Origin: Micromonospora coriariae
GTDB taxonomy: Bacteria; Actinomycetota; Actinomycetes; Mycobacteriales; Micromonosporaceae
Assembly: GCF_900091455.1 (NCBI RefSeq)
Contig: NZ_LT607412.1
Span: forward strand, 4,774,001-4,838,000
DNA length: 64,000 bases
Direction: 5' to 3'
This document shows, piece by piece, positions 32,528-42,416 of the stretch. The translations under genes and the position numbers were made by a program. The stretch's first letter is position 1; each line of letters opens with the position of its first letter. The notes under the pieces are model-generated. The model made no database searches. It was not told the DNA's origin and saw only the letters and a list, made by a program, of their open reading frames with translations.

Positions 32528-35500
32528 ATGCAGACCCGCCCGACGGTTGTCCGCGCCCGCAGGCACGCCGCACTGCTGCTCGTGGCCGCGCTCCTCAGCA
32601 TTCCCGCCGCGTCCGCCCAGGCGGCGCGGCCCGTCGACGACGGGCGGAGCAGTGCGACGCCCGGCGGCCGGCAGCCCGAGTCGCCGGGCGAAGGGCTCGC
32701 ACCGCGGGCGGTTCCGGAGCAGAACCGTGACCGCGTCCTCGCCCGGGGCTGGAAGACCTCGGACGACGTCGCCTGGGCCACCACGGCCGACGGGCGTGGG
32801 TTCCACATCCTCAAGGCCGACGCAGCAGAGGGATACGAGTGGCGAGTCGTCGCGACGCTGCGCGAGAGCCTGGTCGACGTCGACCAGTGGGTCGGGCAAG
32901 CGTGCCTCACCTCCTCCGGCGACAAGGTGGTCGCCGTGTACGCGCCCCGGGCATTCGCGAACAAGCCCGACCTCTACGACCGGGGCGGCTTCACCGCGGT
33001 CGTCGACCTCCGGGGCGGCACGGTGACCAAGCTGGGAGTCACCGCCTCCCTCGCCTACTTCAACCCCGGATGCGGCGCCGACGACCTCGCCGTCCTGACC
33101 CAGGCGAAGGCCCGCGACGACCAGGGGCAAACCCGTCTGGTGGTCGTCGACGCCCGCCGCGGTACGGTCGGCGCGCGGCCGGTCGAGCTCGACGGGCAGG
33201 TGACATCGGCGATTCCCCTCAGTCGGACCAGGATCGCGGCGGCCAAGGGTGCACAGGTCGTACGGGTCGACGACCACGGCGCGGTCGCGACCGTCGCCAG
33301 GACCACCGGTGTGCCCTTCCGGCTGACCGCCGACGCCGACGGCGGCGTGGTGCTCCTGGACCGAATTCCGGCGGCGGCACCGGGCAGCAAGGCGCAGCGG
33401 GCGCCGTCGGCGGCGGGAACGCCCGCACGGGACGAACTGGTCGCGCTGCGCCTGAGCCGCGAGCAGCTCGGGCGGGGCTCGCCCCGGTCGACCGCCACCG
33501 ACGCCGCGGTGACCAAGCCGACGGAGATCGCCCGCGGCACCTTCGGTGACTTCAGCCTGGCGCCGGCCGCGCACGGCAGGATCGCGGTTCTCGGCGCGGC
33601 GAAGGTCCGCGGCTCGGCGCGCTACCTCAAGCACCTTCCGCGGGTCGCGCCAGGCGCGAGCGCCAGCACCAGGGCTGCGGCCTTCGTACACGACGTCGAC
33701 TGGACCGGTGGGCGCGTCCCGCAGGCCGAGGGTGAGAACGCCCCGATCGAGCTGTCACTCACCGTCCCGGCCACCGACCAGACGGTCCGGCTGGGCATCG
33801 ACCTGGCCCACCCCACGACCGCCGGGACGGCACCCGGCCAGGGACCTGCGCCGGTCACCGGCACCGCGACCGGCGGCTCGAAGCGTGCCAGCGGCAGCCC
33901 TGACACCGCGGCATCCGCGCCGGTGACACCCGGAGACGAGATCTCGCCGGCGCTGAACCTCACATCCACGACGACCGCGTCGAGCAGTCTGGTCGTCGAC
34001 GACCTTCCCGAGTCCGCCGGTGAACGTACCTGCGCGATTGCCCGCAATGACCACAGACGGCAGGCCATGCAGCCGAAGCCGAGGCAGGTCGAATGGGCGG
34101 TGAACCAGGCGGTTACGAAAAACCTCGACGCCCTGTGGAATCCCACCGGTGTGGACGGCTGGCGCACCCGGGTCGAGCTGGGCAGCGCCAAGCCGCTGCA
34201 ACTCTTCCCGACACCGGCGATCGCCGGTTGGCCGACGAGTCACGTCCCGGCGCAGGTCGTCCTCGGCATCGCCATGCAGGAATCCAATCTGTGGCAGGCC
34301 GCGAGATACGCCATGCCCGGCGTCACCGGAAACCCGCTCGTCGGCAACTACTACGGCATCGACATCTACAACGACGACGAGGCCGACGACTGGGACATCT
34401 CCATGGCCGACGCGGACTGCGGCTACGGGGTGATGCAGGTGACCGACGGGATGCGGATCGGCGAGCGCACCTACCAGCAGCAACACGCGATCGCGCTGGA
34501 CTACGCCTCCAACGTCGCCGCCGGACTTCAGATCCTCGTGCAGAAGTGGAACCAGACGTACAACGCGGGTCTGATCATCAACAGCGGAAATCCGCAGAAC
34601 ATCGAGAACTGGTTCTACGCCGCCTGGGCGTACAACTCGGGTTTCTATCCGCAGTCCGAGGCCGCGGCGAACAACGGCGCCTGGGGGGTCGGCTGGCACA
34701 ACAACCCCGCCAACCCCAAGTACGACCCGGAGCGCGATCCGTTCCTCCACAACAACCACTTCTCGGATGCCGTACATCCGAACTGGTGGCCCTACCCGGA
34801 GAGGGTCATGGGGTGGGCGGCCTGGCCGATGGGGTTGTACGAAGCACCCGGCAAGGAGGTGCCCGCGTTCCGCGGCGCGTGGTGGAACAGCGAGAGCTAC
34901 CGGTACGCGGTGAAGCCTCCGATGGACACCTTCTGCGACGCGACGAACCGGTGCGCCAAGGACCTGGTCGGTACGTTCCCGTGGAGTCCGGGTGAACCGG
35001 AGATCCCCGGGCCCTGTCTGAGCACCGAAGGGGGCACCCCCGACTATCGATGCTGGTATCACCGACCTGCGACCTGGAAGGACTGCAGCGTCGAGTGCGG
35101 GTACGAGTTCATCCGCTTCCCCGAGGACTGGGAGGAGGAGGCGAATGGCACCCCGTACCCGCCGAACTGCAGCCGCAGCGCGTCGGCGTCGGGGAACGCC
35201 GCGCCGGCTGGCGCGTACATCGTCGACAACGACCTGAACGGTGTGCCCTCCGTCCGCCCGTGTGCGGACATCCCGAGCGACGGCACCTTCGCCATGAGCT
35301 TCGCCAGCGACCCCGATGGCACCATGCCGTCCAAGGTCGATATCCATCAGCTCGGAGCTGGCTTCGGTGGGCGCTTCATCTTCGGTCACACGAGGTCGGG
35401 TAGCCCCGGGGGCATGCAGGACCGCCTCGAGGCGGTCGGCACCTGGAAGCTGAACCGAGCCGCGTACGGCTGGATGCGGGTGGCGGTGCACTTGCCCGAC

Positions 35501-36700
35501 CACGGCGCGCGGACCCAGCAGGCCAAGTACACGATCCACCTGGGCGACGGACGCTCGACCGTGCGCTATCTCAACCAGAAGCGCCAAGCCAACAACTGGG
35601 TCTCGTTGGGCGCGTTCAAGTTCAACGGTGTGCCGAGCGTGAGCCTCACCAACGTCACCCTCGACGGCGACGGGACGGAGAACGTCGCGTGGGACGCCGT
35701 CGCGTTCCAGCCGTTGAGCCGCGAACCCGTCAAGGTGGCCGTCCTCGGTGACTCCTACTCGTCCGGCGAGGGGACCGGCGACCCGGCGGACTCCGGGCCG
35801 GCGGGCTACTACGCCGAGACCAACACCGACGGTGGCGATCTGAAGTGGCAGAACTCCTGCCGGCGCAGCCCCGAGGCGTGGGCGAGGAAGCTGGTCATGC
35901 CGGGCATGAGCGAGTCGGTGGGCGCGCTGGAGGGCCGGTGGAGTTCCGACGTCGAGTTGGGTTTCGTCGCGTGCTCCGGGGCGGTGACCGAGCAGTTGAG
36001 TGTGCCCTGGTACTCCCGCGTCTCCGAAACCGGCGGATACCGCGGAAAGGGGCAGTGGTCGGAGTATCCGCAGGTGTACTCGGGGGTCCTGAGCGCGGAC
36101 ACGGACTACGTCGTCCTGACGATCGGCGGAAATGACGGAGATCTCTTCTCGAACGTTCTCACCACCTGCGTGGCCCAGCCGCTGTGTGCCGAGTCCCCGA
36201 TCTGGGACACCGTGTACGACCAGCTCGACGACCACACGATCCCCGACACCGAGAAGCTCCTCCGCAAGATCCACGCTATGGCGCCGAACGCCAAGATCGT
36301 CCTCGCGACATATCCGACGGTGTTCAGGATCGACGACGCCGAGGCCTGCTGGGTCGAGCCGTGGGAGCTGACCGAAATTCTCCCGCTGCAGACGTACCTG
36401 ACGCGGAGTCAGGGCGACCTGATCCTCAAGTTGTGGGCGACCGACGGGCTGAACGTGTCATTCGCCCCCGTCGACGACCAGTTCCGCCGGCACGACGCCT
36501 GCGAACCACTCGGGTTCAACTGGATCAACGGACTGACGCTGCTGAAGCAGGGAGACGGCGACGACTCGCCGACCAGCATGGCCTCGTTCCACCCGAACGA
36601 CCAGGGCACCACCGCCTATGCGGCGGCGATCAGCGCGGCCCTGACCGCCCCGGTGCCCAACGTGCCGTGGAACCCGATCCCGCCGAGCCTGGGCCCGTAG
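32528..36700 (+). CDS. Large secreted protein: propeller-like region, lytic-transglycosylase-like domain, golvesin-like domain and SGNH hydrolase
   Basis: This 1390-residue exported protein has a signal peptide (residues 1-34, ending ASAQAA). Residues of about 60-430 are beta-rich, with repeated VVDLRGGTV, VVVDARRGTV and VVRVDDHGAV blocks that look propeller-like. Residues of about 520-760 look lysozyme-like: GIAMQESNLWQA with Glu585, then CGYGVMQVTDGM and YAAWAYNSGFYP, as in SLT-type lytic transglycosylases. Residues of about 950-1065 end in a golvesin-type module (AKYTIHLGDGRSTVRYLNQ ... GTENVAWDAVAF). The last 320 residues are a GDSL/SGNH hydrolase with GDSYSSGEG (Ser1076), GGND (1200-1203) and FHPN (His1355). 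It probably cleaves glycan and ester bonds at the cell surface. Few stop-free alternatives exist, so the fusion is genuine rather than a misread junction. Confidence 0.8.
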   Translation: MQTRPTVVRARRHAALLLVAALLSIPAASAQAARPVDDGRSSATPGGRQPESPGEGLAPRAVPEQNRDRVLARGWKTSDDVAWATTADGRGFHILKADAAEGYEWRVVATLRESLVDVDQWVGQACLTSSGDKVVAVYAPRAFANKPDLYDRGGFTAVVDLRGGTVTKLGVTASLAYFNPGCGADDLAVLTQAKARDDQGQTRLVVVDARRGTVGARPVELDGQVTSAIPLSRTRIAAAKGAQVVRVDDHGAVATVARTTGVPFRLTADADGGVVLLDRIPAAAPGSKAQRAPSAAGTPARDELVALRLSREQLGRGSPRSTATDAAVTKPTEIARGTFGDFSLAPAAHGRIAVLGAAKVRGSARYLKHLPRVAPGASASTRAAAFVHDVDWTGGRVPQAEGENAPIELSLTVPATDQTVRLGIDLAHPTTAGTAPGQGPAPVTGTATGGSKRASGSPDTAASAPVTPGDEISPALNLTSTTTASSSLVVDDLPESAGERTCAIARNDHRRQAMQPKPRQVEWAVNQAVTKNLDALWNPTGVDGWRTRVELGSAKPLQLFPTPAIAGWPTSHVPAQVVLGIAMQESNLWQAARYAMPGVTGNPLVGNYYGIDIYNDDEADDWDISMADADCGYGVMQVTDGMRIGERTYQQQHAIALDYASNVAAGLQILVQKWNQTYNAGLIINSGNPQNIENWFYAAWAYNSGFYPQSEAAANNGAWGVGWHNNPANPKYDPERDPFLHNNHFSDAVHPNWWPYPERVMGWAAWPMGLYEAPGKEVPAFRGAWWNSESYRYAVKPPMDTFCDATNRCAKDLVGTFPWSPGEPEIPGPCLSTEGGTPDYRCWYHRPATWKDCSVECGYEFIRFPEDWEEEANGTPYPPNCSRSASASGNAAPAGAYIVDNDLNGVPSVRPCADIPSDGTFAMSFASDPDGTMPSKVDIHQLGAGFGGRFIFGHTRSGSPGGMQDRLEAVGTWKLNRAAYGWMRVAVHLPDHGARTQQAKYTIHLGDGRSTVRYLNQKRQANNWVSLGAFKFNGVPSVSLTNVTLDGDGTENVAWDAVAFQPLSREPVKVAVLGDSYSSGEGTGDPADSGPAGYYAETNTDGGDLKWQNSCRRSPEAWARKLVMPGMSESVGALEGRWSSDVELGFVACSGAVTEQLSVPWYSRVSETGGYRGKGQWSEYPQVYSGVLSADTDYVVLTIGGNDGDLFSNVLTTCVAQPLCAESPIWDTVYDQLDDHTIPDTEKLLRKIHAMAPNAKIVLATYPTVFRIDDAEACWVEPWELTEILPLQTYLTRSQGDLILKLWATDGLNVSFAPVDDQFRRHDACEPLGFNWINGLTLLKQGDGDDSPTSMASFHPNDQGTTAYAAAISAALTAPVPNVPWNPIPPSLGP

Positions 36701-36780
36701 TGCCGCGGCCGGGCGGCTATCTTGGCACCGCTACGGACCGCTCGGACGAGAGCGTCGCCGCACAGCGGATCAGGAGAGCC

Positions 36781-38040
36781 ATGAGCCTGTACGTCGCCCG
36801 GAACAGGCTCGGCGCGCTGCCCACGACGACGGCCGGCGTGGAACGCGCGTTCACGATCTTCATCGCCGGTGTCCGCCTGGGCACCGTCGCCCAGATGGTC
36901 CCGACCCTCTACGTGGGGATGCAGTCGTCCGCACGGCCGGGTCTCTACCTCACGACGTGGCTGGCCGCGACGTTCGCCGCACTGGCGGTGAGCGTCGCGT
37001 CGCTGGTGAGGGGCCGGCCACTGGGCGCCGGTTACGTTCTCGCGGACTTCGCCCTCGCGAGCGTCGTGATGCTCGTGGGGCCCTTGGTCGTCGGCCCCGA
37101 GGACCGCGTAGGCACCTGGGTGGGATTCCAGCCAGGCAACGCGCTGTCGGTGATCATTACGGCCATCGGGGCGAGGTCACCGGTCGTGCTGGCGGTCGGC
37201 ATGCTCTCCGTCACGGGCAGCTACGTGATCCACGTGTCCGGCGCCACCCTTCAGGGGCCGGGGTTCACCACGGTCATCGGCAACGCGCTGACGTTCGTGG
37301 TCTACGCGCTGGTATGCCGCATGTTCAGCACGTACATGCGGCGTATCGCGCGGGACGCCGACGCGTCCCGCGCCGTCGCGGCTGAGCTGGCCCGCCGCGA
37401 GGAGGAACGCCGCGCCCAGGTCCTCATGCACAACGGCGTGGCCGTGATGCGGCTTCTCACCGAGCCCGACCTCCCGGACGCGACCCGAGTACGCCTGCTC
37501 GAGCATGCGGAGGTCGAGCTACGGCGAATGCGTGCCTACCTGAGCTGCCAGTCGTCGCCCGGCACGACGACGCAACCCGCTGGTCGTCCCGACCCACACC
37601 AATCGCGGGAAGGCACGACCTCATTCGCGGACGAGGTCCGCCGCACCTGCACCAGGTTCAGAGACCTGCCGATCGAGCTCGCACTCGATCTCGGCACGGG
37701 GATCAGGATGGCACCGACGAAGGTCGAGGTCGTGACACGAGCACTGGACAGCCTGCTGCTGAATGTCCGCGAGCACGCGAAGGCAGAAATGGTCGTCGTC
37801 CACCTGGACGCCGACCCCGACGGGTCGTGGACCCTGACAGTCAACGACAACGGGTCCGGCTTCGACTCCACGTCGGCCAGCCAGGGGATCGGCCTTCGCG
37901 AGGTGGTGGTCGGCGAACTGGAACGCGAGGGGTACTCCGTGGCGGTGACCTCTCAGGTGGGGGACGGTACGACGGTGACGATCACGTACGCGGCGCGGGT
38001 CGTCCCAGGGCCGCCCGCCAAGCGCGCGGGGGCGCTGTGA
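36781..38040 (+). CDS. Membrane sensor histidine kinase
   Basis: This is a 419-residue kinase. About five to six hydrophobic segments lie in residues 25-175 (AFTIFIAGVRLGTVAQM, LTTWLAATFAALAVSVA, VLADFALASVVMLVGPLVV, FTTVIGNALTFVVYALV). A coiled-coil linker (ADASRAVAAELARREEERR) leads to a dimerisation helix with VLMHNGVAVMRLL, in which the single His is the likely phosphorylation site. The HATPase domain has an N-box-like NVREHAKA, G1 DNGSGF and G2 GIGLREV. The sensor region has no large external domain, so it may detect a membrane signal. GGAGAG precedes the ATG, and the stop overlaps the response-regulator start by 4 bp. Confidence 0.8.
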   Translation: MSLYVARNRLGALPTTTAGVERAFTIFIAGVRLGTVAQMVPTLYVGMQSSARPGLYLTTWLAATFAALAVSVASLVRGRPLGAGYVLADFALASVVMLVGPLVVGPEDRVGTWVGFQPGNALSVIITAIGARSPVVLAVGMLSVTGSYVIHVSGATLQGPGFTTVIGNALTFVVYALVCRMFSTYMRRIARDADASRAVAAELARREEERRAQVLMHNGVAVMRLLTEPDLPDATRVRLLEHAEVELRRMRAYLSCQSSPGTTTQPAGRPDPHQSREGTTSFADEVRRTCTRFRDLPIELALDLGTGIRMAPTKVEVVTRALDSLLLNVREHAKAEMVVVHLDADPDGSWTLTVNDNGSGFDSTSASQGIGLREVVVGELEREGYSVAVTSQVGDGTTVTITYAARVVPGPPAKRAGAL

Positions 38041-38726
38041 GGCCAACCGTTGCAGTGGTCGACGACGCCTCGGTCATCCGGGAGTCGATTGCGATACTGA
38101 TGTCCGAAATCCAGGTCGTGGCGGCCGTTTCCACGGTGGAGGAGCTCGTGCGAATAGGGCCCCCGGCTGATCTGGTGGTCCTCGACCTGCACCTGGCCAA
38201 CGCCGCGCAGCCCGACGTGCGGCAGGGCATCGCGGCGATCCGCGCGTTGACCGATGGCGGGTACCGGGTCTGCGTCTACAGCCAGGAGGAGCGTCGGTTC
38301 GTCCTGGCCGCCTGCATCGCGGCGGGCGCACACGGGATCGTCTCGAAGTCGCTGTCGGCCGCCGCGGCACAGCAGAACTTCGCTGAGGTCGCCCTTGGAG
38401 GAACGGTGATTCCTCATTCGCTCATCGGACTCCTCGAAGTGCTGGTGCGGCGCAAGGCGATTACGGTGCTCACCGATCGGCAGCGTCAGGTCCTGCACGG
38501 TCGCGCGCGTGGCTTCAGCTACGGCCAGCTCGCGAGACGCCTCTTCACGGCCGAGAGCACGCTGCGCGGGTACTGGAAAGACATCACTGAGACGTTGTCC
38601 GACTACCTCGCATCCGCGACGCCTGCGGAGATCGAGCACGCGCTCGGGCTTGCGCCGGGCGACCTGCTCGAGTTCTGGCCGGACGGGGGCACACCAGTCA
38701 ACTGGTGGAGGACGGCCTCAGGGTAG
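38037..38726 (+). CDS. Response regulator, LuxR/NarL-type
   Basis: This 229-residue protein has a receiver domain with acidic pocket Asp9/Asp10, phospho-acceptor Asp50 (LVVLDLHLAN) and Lys104 (VSKSLSA). The DNA-binding domain follows (LTDRQRQVLHGRARGFSYGQLARRLFTAESTLRGYWKDI). The recognition helix is unusual, with TLRGYWKDIT where NarL proteins have TVKxHvxnI, so it is a diverged member. About 40 extra residues follow the helix-turn-helix. The GTG start overlaps the kinase stop (GTGA). It most likely forms a two-component pair with the kinase; possible targets include the large secreted hydrolase gene just upstream. Confidence 0.8.
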   Translation: MRPTVAVVDDASVIRESIAILMSEIQVVAAVSTVEELVRIGPPADLVVLDLHLANAAQPDVRQGIAAIRALTDGGYRVCVYSQEERRFVLAACIAAGAHGIVSKSLSAAAAQQNFAEVALGGTVIPHSLIGLLEVLVRRKAITVLTDRQRQVLHGRARGFSYGQLARRLFTAESTLRGYWKDITETLSDYLASATPAEIEHALGLAPGDLLEFWPDGGTPVNWWRTASG

Positions 38727-38769
38727 CCACGACCCGGCGGCGTCGAGTTCTACCGCACCGTCGCGCCGG

Positions 38770-40179
38770 TCAGCCTGACGGCTCATCGAGGCGACCGTTG
38801 GCGACCAGGCGCCGGTACCAGTGCGCGCTGTCCTTCCAGGTGCGCTCCTGGGTGTCGTAGTCGACTCGGATGATCCCGAACCGCCGGTCGTAGCCGTAGC
38901 CCCACTCGAAGTTGTCCAGCAGCGACCAGACGAAGTAGCCGCGCACGTCCGCGCCCTGCTCGCGGGCATCCGCCATGGCGGCGATGTGCCGGCGCAGGTA
39001 GTCGACGCGCCGCTCGTCGTGCACCGTGCCGTCGGCCGACACGACGTCGTCGAACGCCGCGCCGTTCTCGGTGATCATCAGGGGCTGGCCCGGGTACTCC
39101 TGGCGCAGCCGCAGCAGCAGCCCGGTCAGCGCGGCCGGGTCGATGTTCCAGCCCATCGCCGTGTACGGGCCGGGCTGAGGCAGGAAGTCGACGTCGTCGG
39201 CGCCGACCCACGGTGAGTGCGTCGAAGCGCCGTGACCGTCGGCGTCCGAACGGGCCGAGTGCCCGTCCCAGGCCCGGACCAGGGTGCTGGAGTAGTAGTT
39301 GACGCCGAGCACGTCCAGCGGCACGGCGGCCACCTTCTCGTCGCCGTCGCGGACGAACGACCAGTCGGTGACGCTCGCCGTGTCGGCCAGCAGGTCCGCC
39401 GGGTACGCCCCGCCGAGCATCGGCCCGAGGAACGACCGGTTGGCCAGCGCGTCGATGCGCCGTACCGCGTCGGCGTCCGCCGGCGAGTCGGACTCCGGGC
39501 GGATCACGTGCAGGTTCAGCGTCACCGAGAGTTCGGCCGTCGGCGCCAGCTCGCGGACCACCCGCCCGGCCAGGCCGTGCGCCAGGTTGAGGTGGTGGAC
39601 CGCGGCCAGCGCCGCCGCAGGTTCGGTACGCCCCGGCGCGTGCACGCCGGAGGCGTAGCCCAGGTACGCCGAGCACCACGGTTCGTTCAGCGTGGTCCAG
39701 GTGTGCACCCGGTCGCCGAGCGCGGCGACGATGCCGGCGGCGTACTCCTGGAAGCGCAGCGCGGTCTCCCGCACCGGCCATCCGCCGGCGTCCTCCAGCT
39801 CCTGCGGCAGGTCCCAGTGGTACATCGTGGCGACCGGGCGAACCCCGCGCTCCAGCAGCCCGTCCACCAGCCGGGAGTAGAAGTCCAGGCCGGCCTGGTT
39901 GAAGCGGCCGGAACCGCCCGGCTGCACGCGCGGCCACGAGATGGATAACCGGTACGCGCCCAGGCCCAGCTCGGCGATGTGGTCCAGGTCCTGCTGCCAG
40001 CGGTGGTAGTGGTCGGCGGCGACGTCGCCGGTGTCGCCGTTGAAGGTCCGGCCGGGGGTGTGGCTGTAGGTGTCCCAGATGGACGGCCCGCGCCCGTCCT
40101 CGGTGGCCGCGCCCTCGATCTGGTACGCCGCCGTGGCCGAGCCCCAGACGAAGCTCTCCGGGAAGGTACGTGACGTCAT
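38770..40179 (-). CDS. GH1 beta-glucosidase
   Basis: This 469-residue (beta/alpha)8-barrel glycosidase opens with the family signature [20 protein letters not shown]. It has the acid/base in [11 protein letters not shown] (Glu166) and the nucleophile in [10 protein letters not shown] (Glu371). No signal peptide is present, so it acts in the cytoplasm on imported oligosaccharides. It is the last gene of the minus-strand xyloside operon; its ATG overlaps the GH31 stop by 4 bp. After the alpha-xylosidase removes the xylose branch, this enzyme could split the exposed beta-linked glucose units. Confidence 0.9.
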   Translation of the reverse strand: MTSRTFPESFVWGSATAAYQIEGAATEDGRGPSIWDTYSHTPGRTFNGDTGDVAADHYHRWQQDLDHIAELGLGAYRLSISWPRVQPGGSGRFNQAGLDFYSRLVDGLLERGVRPVATMYHWDLPQELEDAGGWPVRETALRFQEYAAGIVAALGDRVHTWTTLNEPWCSAYLGYASGVHAPGRTEPAAALAAVHHLNLAHGLAGRVVRELAPTAELSVTLNLHVIRPESDSPADADAVRRIDALANRSFLGPMLGGAYPADLLADTASVTDWSFVRDGDEKVAAVPLDVLGVNYYSSTLVRAWDGHSARSDADGHGASTHSPWVGADDVDFLPQPGPYTAMGWNIDPAALTGLLLRLRQEYPGQPLMITENGAAFDDVVSADGTVHDERRVDYLRRHIAAMADAREQGADVRGYFVWSLLDNFEWGYGYDRRFGIIRVDYDTQERTWKDSAHWYRRLVANGRLDEPSG

Positions 40180-42416
40180 CGCGCCGCCACCTCCGTTCCG
40201 GCCACCACGCAGTGGTACGCCGACGAGGCGCCCGCCACCAGTTCGGCGGTGGCCGCCCCGTCGCGGAAGCTCACCTCGAACTCCACGCCGGGCCCGCTCC
40301 CGGGCGCCGGTATGCGTACCCGTTGACGTTGCCCATCGGCCGGCGTGTAGAGCCGAAGTTGCACGCCGTCGGCCCAGTCGTAGTCGGGCCGGTCCGAGCG
40401 CGCCCCGAACGGGATGATCGCGCCCGGCCGGGCGAGCACCGGCACGCTGTCGAACTCGTGCTTCTCGGTGACCCAGGCCGGACCGGTGAGCTGCGCGCCG
40501 GTCACCAGGTGCGTCCAGGTGCCGGCGGGCACGTAGAAGGTGACCTCCCCGTCGGCGCTGAGCACGGGCGCGACCAGCACGTCGGAGCCGAGCATGTACT
40601 GCCGGTCCAGGTGCGCGGCGGTCGGGTCGTCCGGGAACTCCAGGATCATCGGCCGCATCATCGGGATGCCGTCGCGGTGCGCCTCCTGCGCCGCGCCCGC
40701 CAGGTACGGCATCAGGCTGAGCTTGAGCCGGGTGAAGTGCCGCAGCACGTCGACGGCCTCGTCGTCGTACGCCCACGGCACCCGGTACGAGCCGGAGCCG
40801 TGCAGCCGGGAGTGCGAGGACAGCAGACCGAAGGCGATCCACCGCTTGAACACGGCCGGGTCGGGGGTGCCCTCGAAGCCGCCGATGTCGTGGCTCCAGT
40901 AGCCGAAGCCGGACGCCGCCAGGGACAGCCCGCCGCGCAGCGACTCGGCCATCGCCACGAACGTCGACTCGCAGTCGCCACCCCAGTGCACCGGGAACTG
41001 CTGCCCCCCGGTGGTGGCCGAGCGGGCGAACAGCACCGCCTCACCCTCCCCACGCTCGGCCTCCAGCAGCTCGAAGACCGCCTTGTTGTAGAGGTACGAG
41101 TAGTAGTTGTGCATCCGCTGCGGGTCCGAGCCGTCGTGCCACACCACGTCGGTCGGGATGCGCTCACCGAAGTCGGTCTTGAAGCAGTCGACGCCCATGT
41201 CCAGCAGCACCTTGAGCTTGCCGGTGAACCAGCGGACCGCGTCCGGGTTGGTGAAGTCGACCAGTGCCATGCCGGCCTGCCACTTGTCCCACTGCCAGAC
41301 CGACCCGTCCGGGTTGCGGACCAGGTAGCCGGCCTGCCGGCCCTCCTCGAACAGGTACGAACGTTGCGCGATGTACGGGTTGATCCAGACGCACACCTTC
41401 AGGTCACGCTCGTGCAGCCGGCGCAGCATCCCCTCCGGGTCCGGGAAGGTCGCCGGGTCCCAGACGAAGTCGACCCAGTGGAACTGGCGCATCCAGAAGC
41501 AGTCGAAGTGGAACACCGACAGCGGCAGGTCCCGCTCGGCCATCCCGTCCACGAACTCCGTCACCGTCTTCTCGTCGTACGAGGTGGTGAACGACGTGGA
41601 CAGCCACAGCCCGTACGACCACGCGGGAACGCGGGCCGGACGGCCGGTCAGCGCGGTGTAGCGGCGCAGCACGTCCTTCGGGGTGGGCCCGTCGATGACG
41701 TAGTAGGTGAGCGACTGCCCCTCGACGCTGAACTGGGCCTGCGTGACGACCTCCGAGCCGACCTCGAACGACACGTGCTCGGGGTGGTCCACGAACACCC
41801 CGTAGCCGGCGCTGCTGAGGTAGAACGGCACGTTCTTGTACGCCTGCTCGCTGGCGGTGCCCCCGTCGGCGTTCCAGATGTCCACGGTCTGGCCGTTCTT
41901 CACGAACGGGCCGAACCGCTCGCCCAGCCCGTACACCGTCTCGCCGACGCCGAGGGCGAGCCGTTCGTGCACGTGCCGGCGGCCCTCGCCGTCGGTGACG
42001 ATGCCGACGCTGCGCGCGGTGGACGCGGTGACCAGCCGGTCGCCGTGCAGGAAGTCGACCCGCCACCCGTCGATGAGCGCGACCCGGGCGGTCAACTCGC
42101 CGGTGGTCAGCGACGCGCTGATCCCGGTGATGTCGACGGTCACCGGATGTTCGTCGTTGGTGGCCAGCCCGAAGTGGGGCTCGCGCGGCAGCCCGCCGCT
42201 GTGGTGGCCGATGGTCACGCCGACGACACCCGGCGCGGGGGAGAAGAACCGGACGGTGACCACGGGCCGGTTGAGGGTGTCGCCGCGCCCGGTGATCTGG
42301 CCGGCCGGCGCGAAGACGGTGAAGCCGCGCTCGTCCGGCTCGACCGATTCCACTGTGCCGGGGCGCAGCACGCTGACGCCGGGGCGCAGTTGCCAGTACC
42401 CGTCGGTGAACTTCAC
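40176..42416 (-). CDS. yicI: GH31 alpha-xylosidase (YicI-type)
   Basis: This 746-residue glycosidase follows the YicI pattern closely. [19 protein letters not shown] is a substrate loop, KTDFGERIP contains the nucleophile Asp415, [10 protein letters not shown] contains the acid/base Asp481, and [13 protein letters not shown] closes the active site. The spacing and even the numbering nearly match the E. coli enzyme (Asp416 and Asp482). The predicted reaction is removal of alpha-linked xylose, as in isoprimeverose from xyloglucan. It has no signal peptide. The GTG start at 42416 has AGGAG 8 bases upstream and overlaps the permease stop by 4 bp. Confidence 0.9.
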   Translation of the reverse strand: MKFTDGYWQLRPGVSVLRPGTVESVEPDERGFTVFAPAGQITGRGDTLNRPVVTVRFFSPAPGVVGVTIGHHSGGLPREPHFGLATNDEHPVTVDITGISASLTTGELTARVALIDGWRVDFLHGDRLVTASTARSVGIVTDGEGRRHVHERLALGVGETVYGLGERFGPFVKNGQTVDIWNADGGTASEQAYKNVPFYLSSAGYGVFVDHPEHVSFEVGSEVVTQAQFSVEGQSLTYYVIDGPTPKDVLRRYTALTGRPARVPAWSYGLWLSTSFTTSYDEKTVTEFVDGMAERDLPLSVFHFDCFWMRQFHWVDFVWDPATFPDPEGMLRRLHERDLKVCVWINPYIAQRSYLFEEGRQAGYLVRNPDGSVWQWDKWQAGMALVDFTNPDAVRWFTGKLKVLLDMGVDCFKTDFGERIPTDVVWHDGSDPQRMHNYYSYLYNKAVFELLEAERGEGEAVLFARSATTGGQQFPVHWGGDCESTFVAMAESLRGGLSLAASGFGYWSHDIGGFEGTPDPAVFKRWIAFGLLSSHSRLHGSGSYRVPWAYDDEAVDVLRHFTRLKLSLMPYLAGAAQEAHRDGIPMMRPMILEFPDDPTAAHLDRQYMLGSDVLVAPVLSADGEVTFYVPAGTWTHLVTGAQLTGPAWVTEKHEFDSVPVLARPGAIIPFGARSDRPDYDWADGVQLRLYTPADGQRQRVRIPAPGSGPGVEFEVSFRDGAATAELVAGASSAYHCVVAGTEVAAR

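Noticed and set aside
33755..36274. 839-codon minus-strand open frame opposite the large secreted protein
   Set aside because: The sense protein has a signal peptide and clear catalytic motifs. The antisense frame is a Val/Arg/Gly/Asp-rich shadow.
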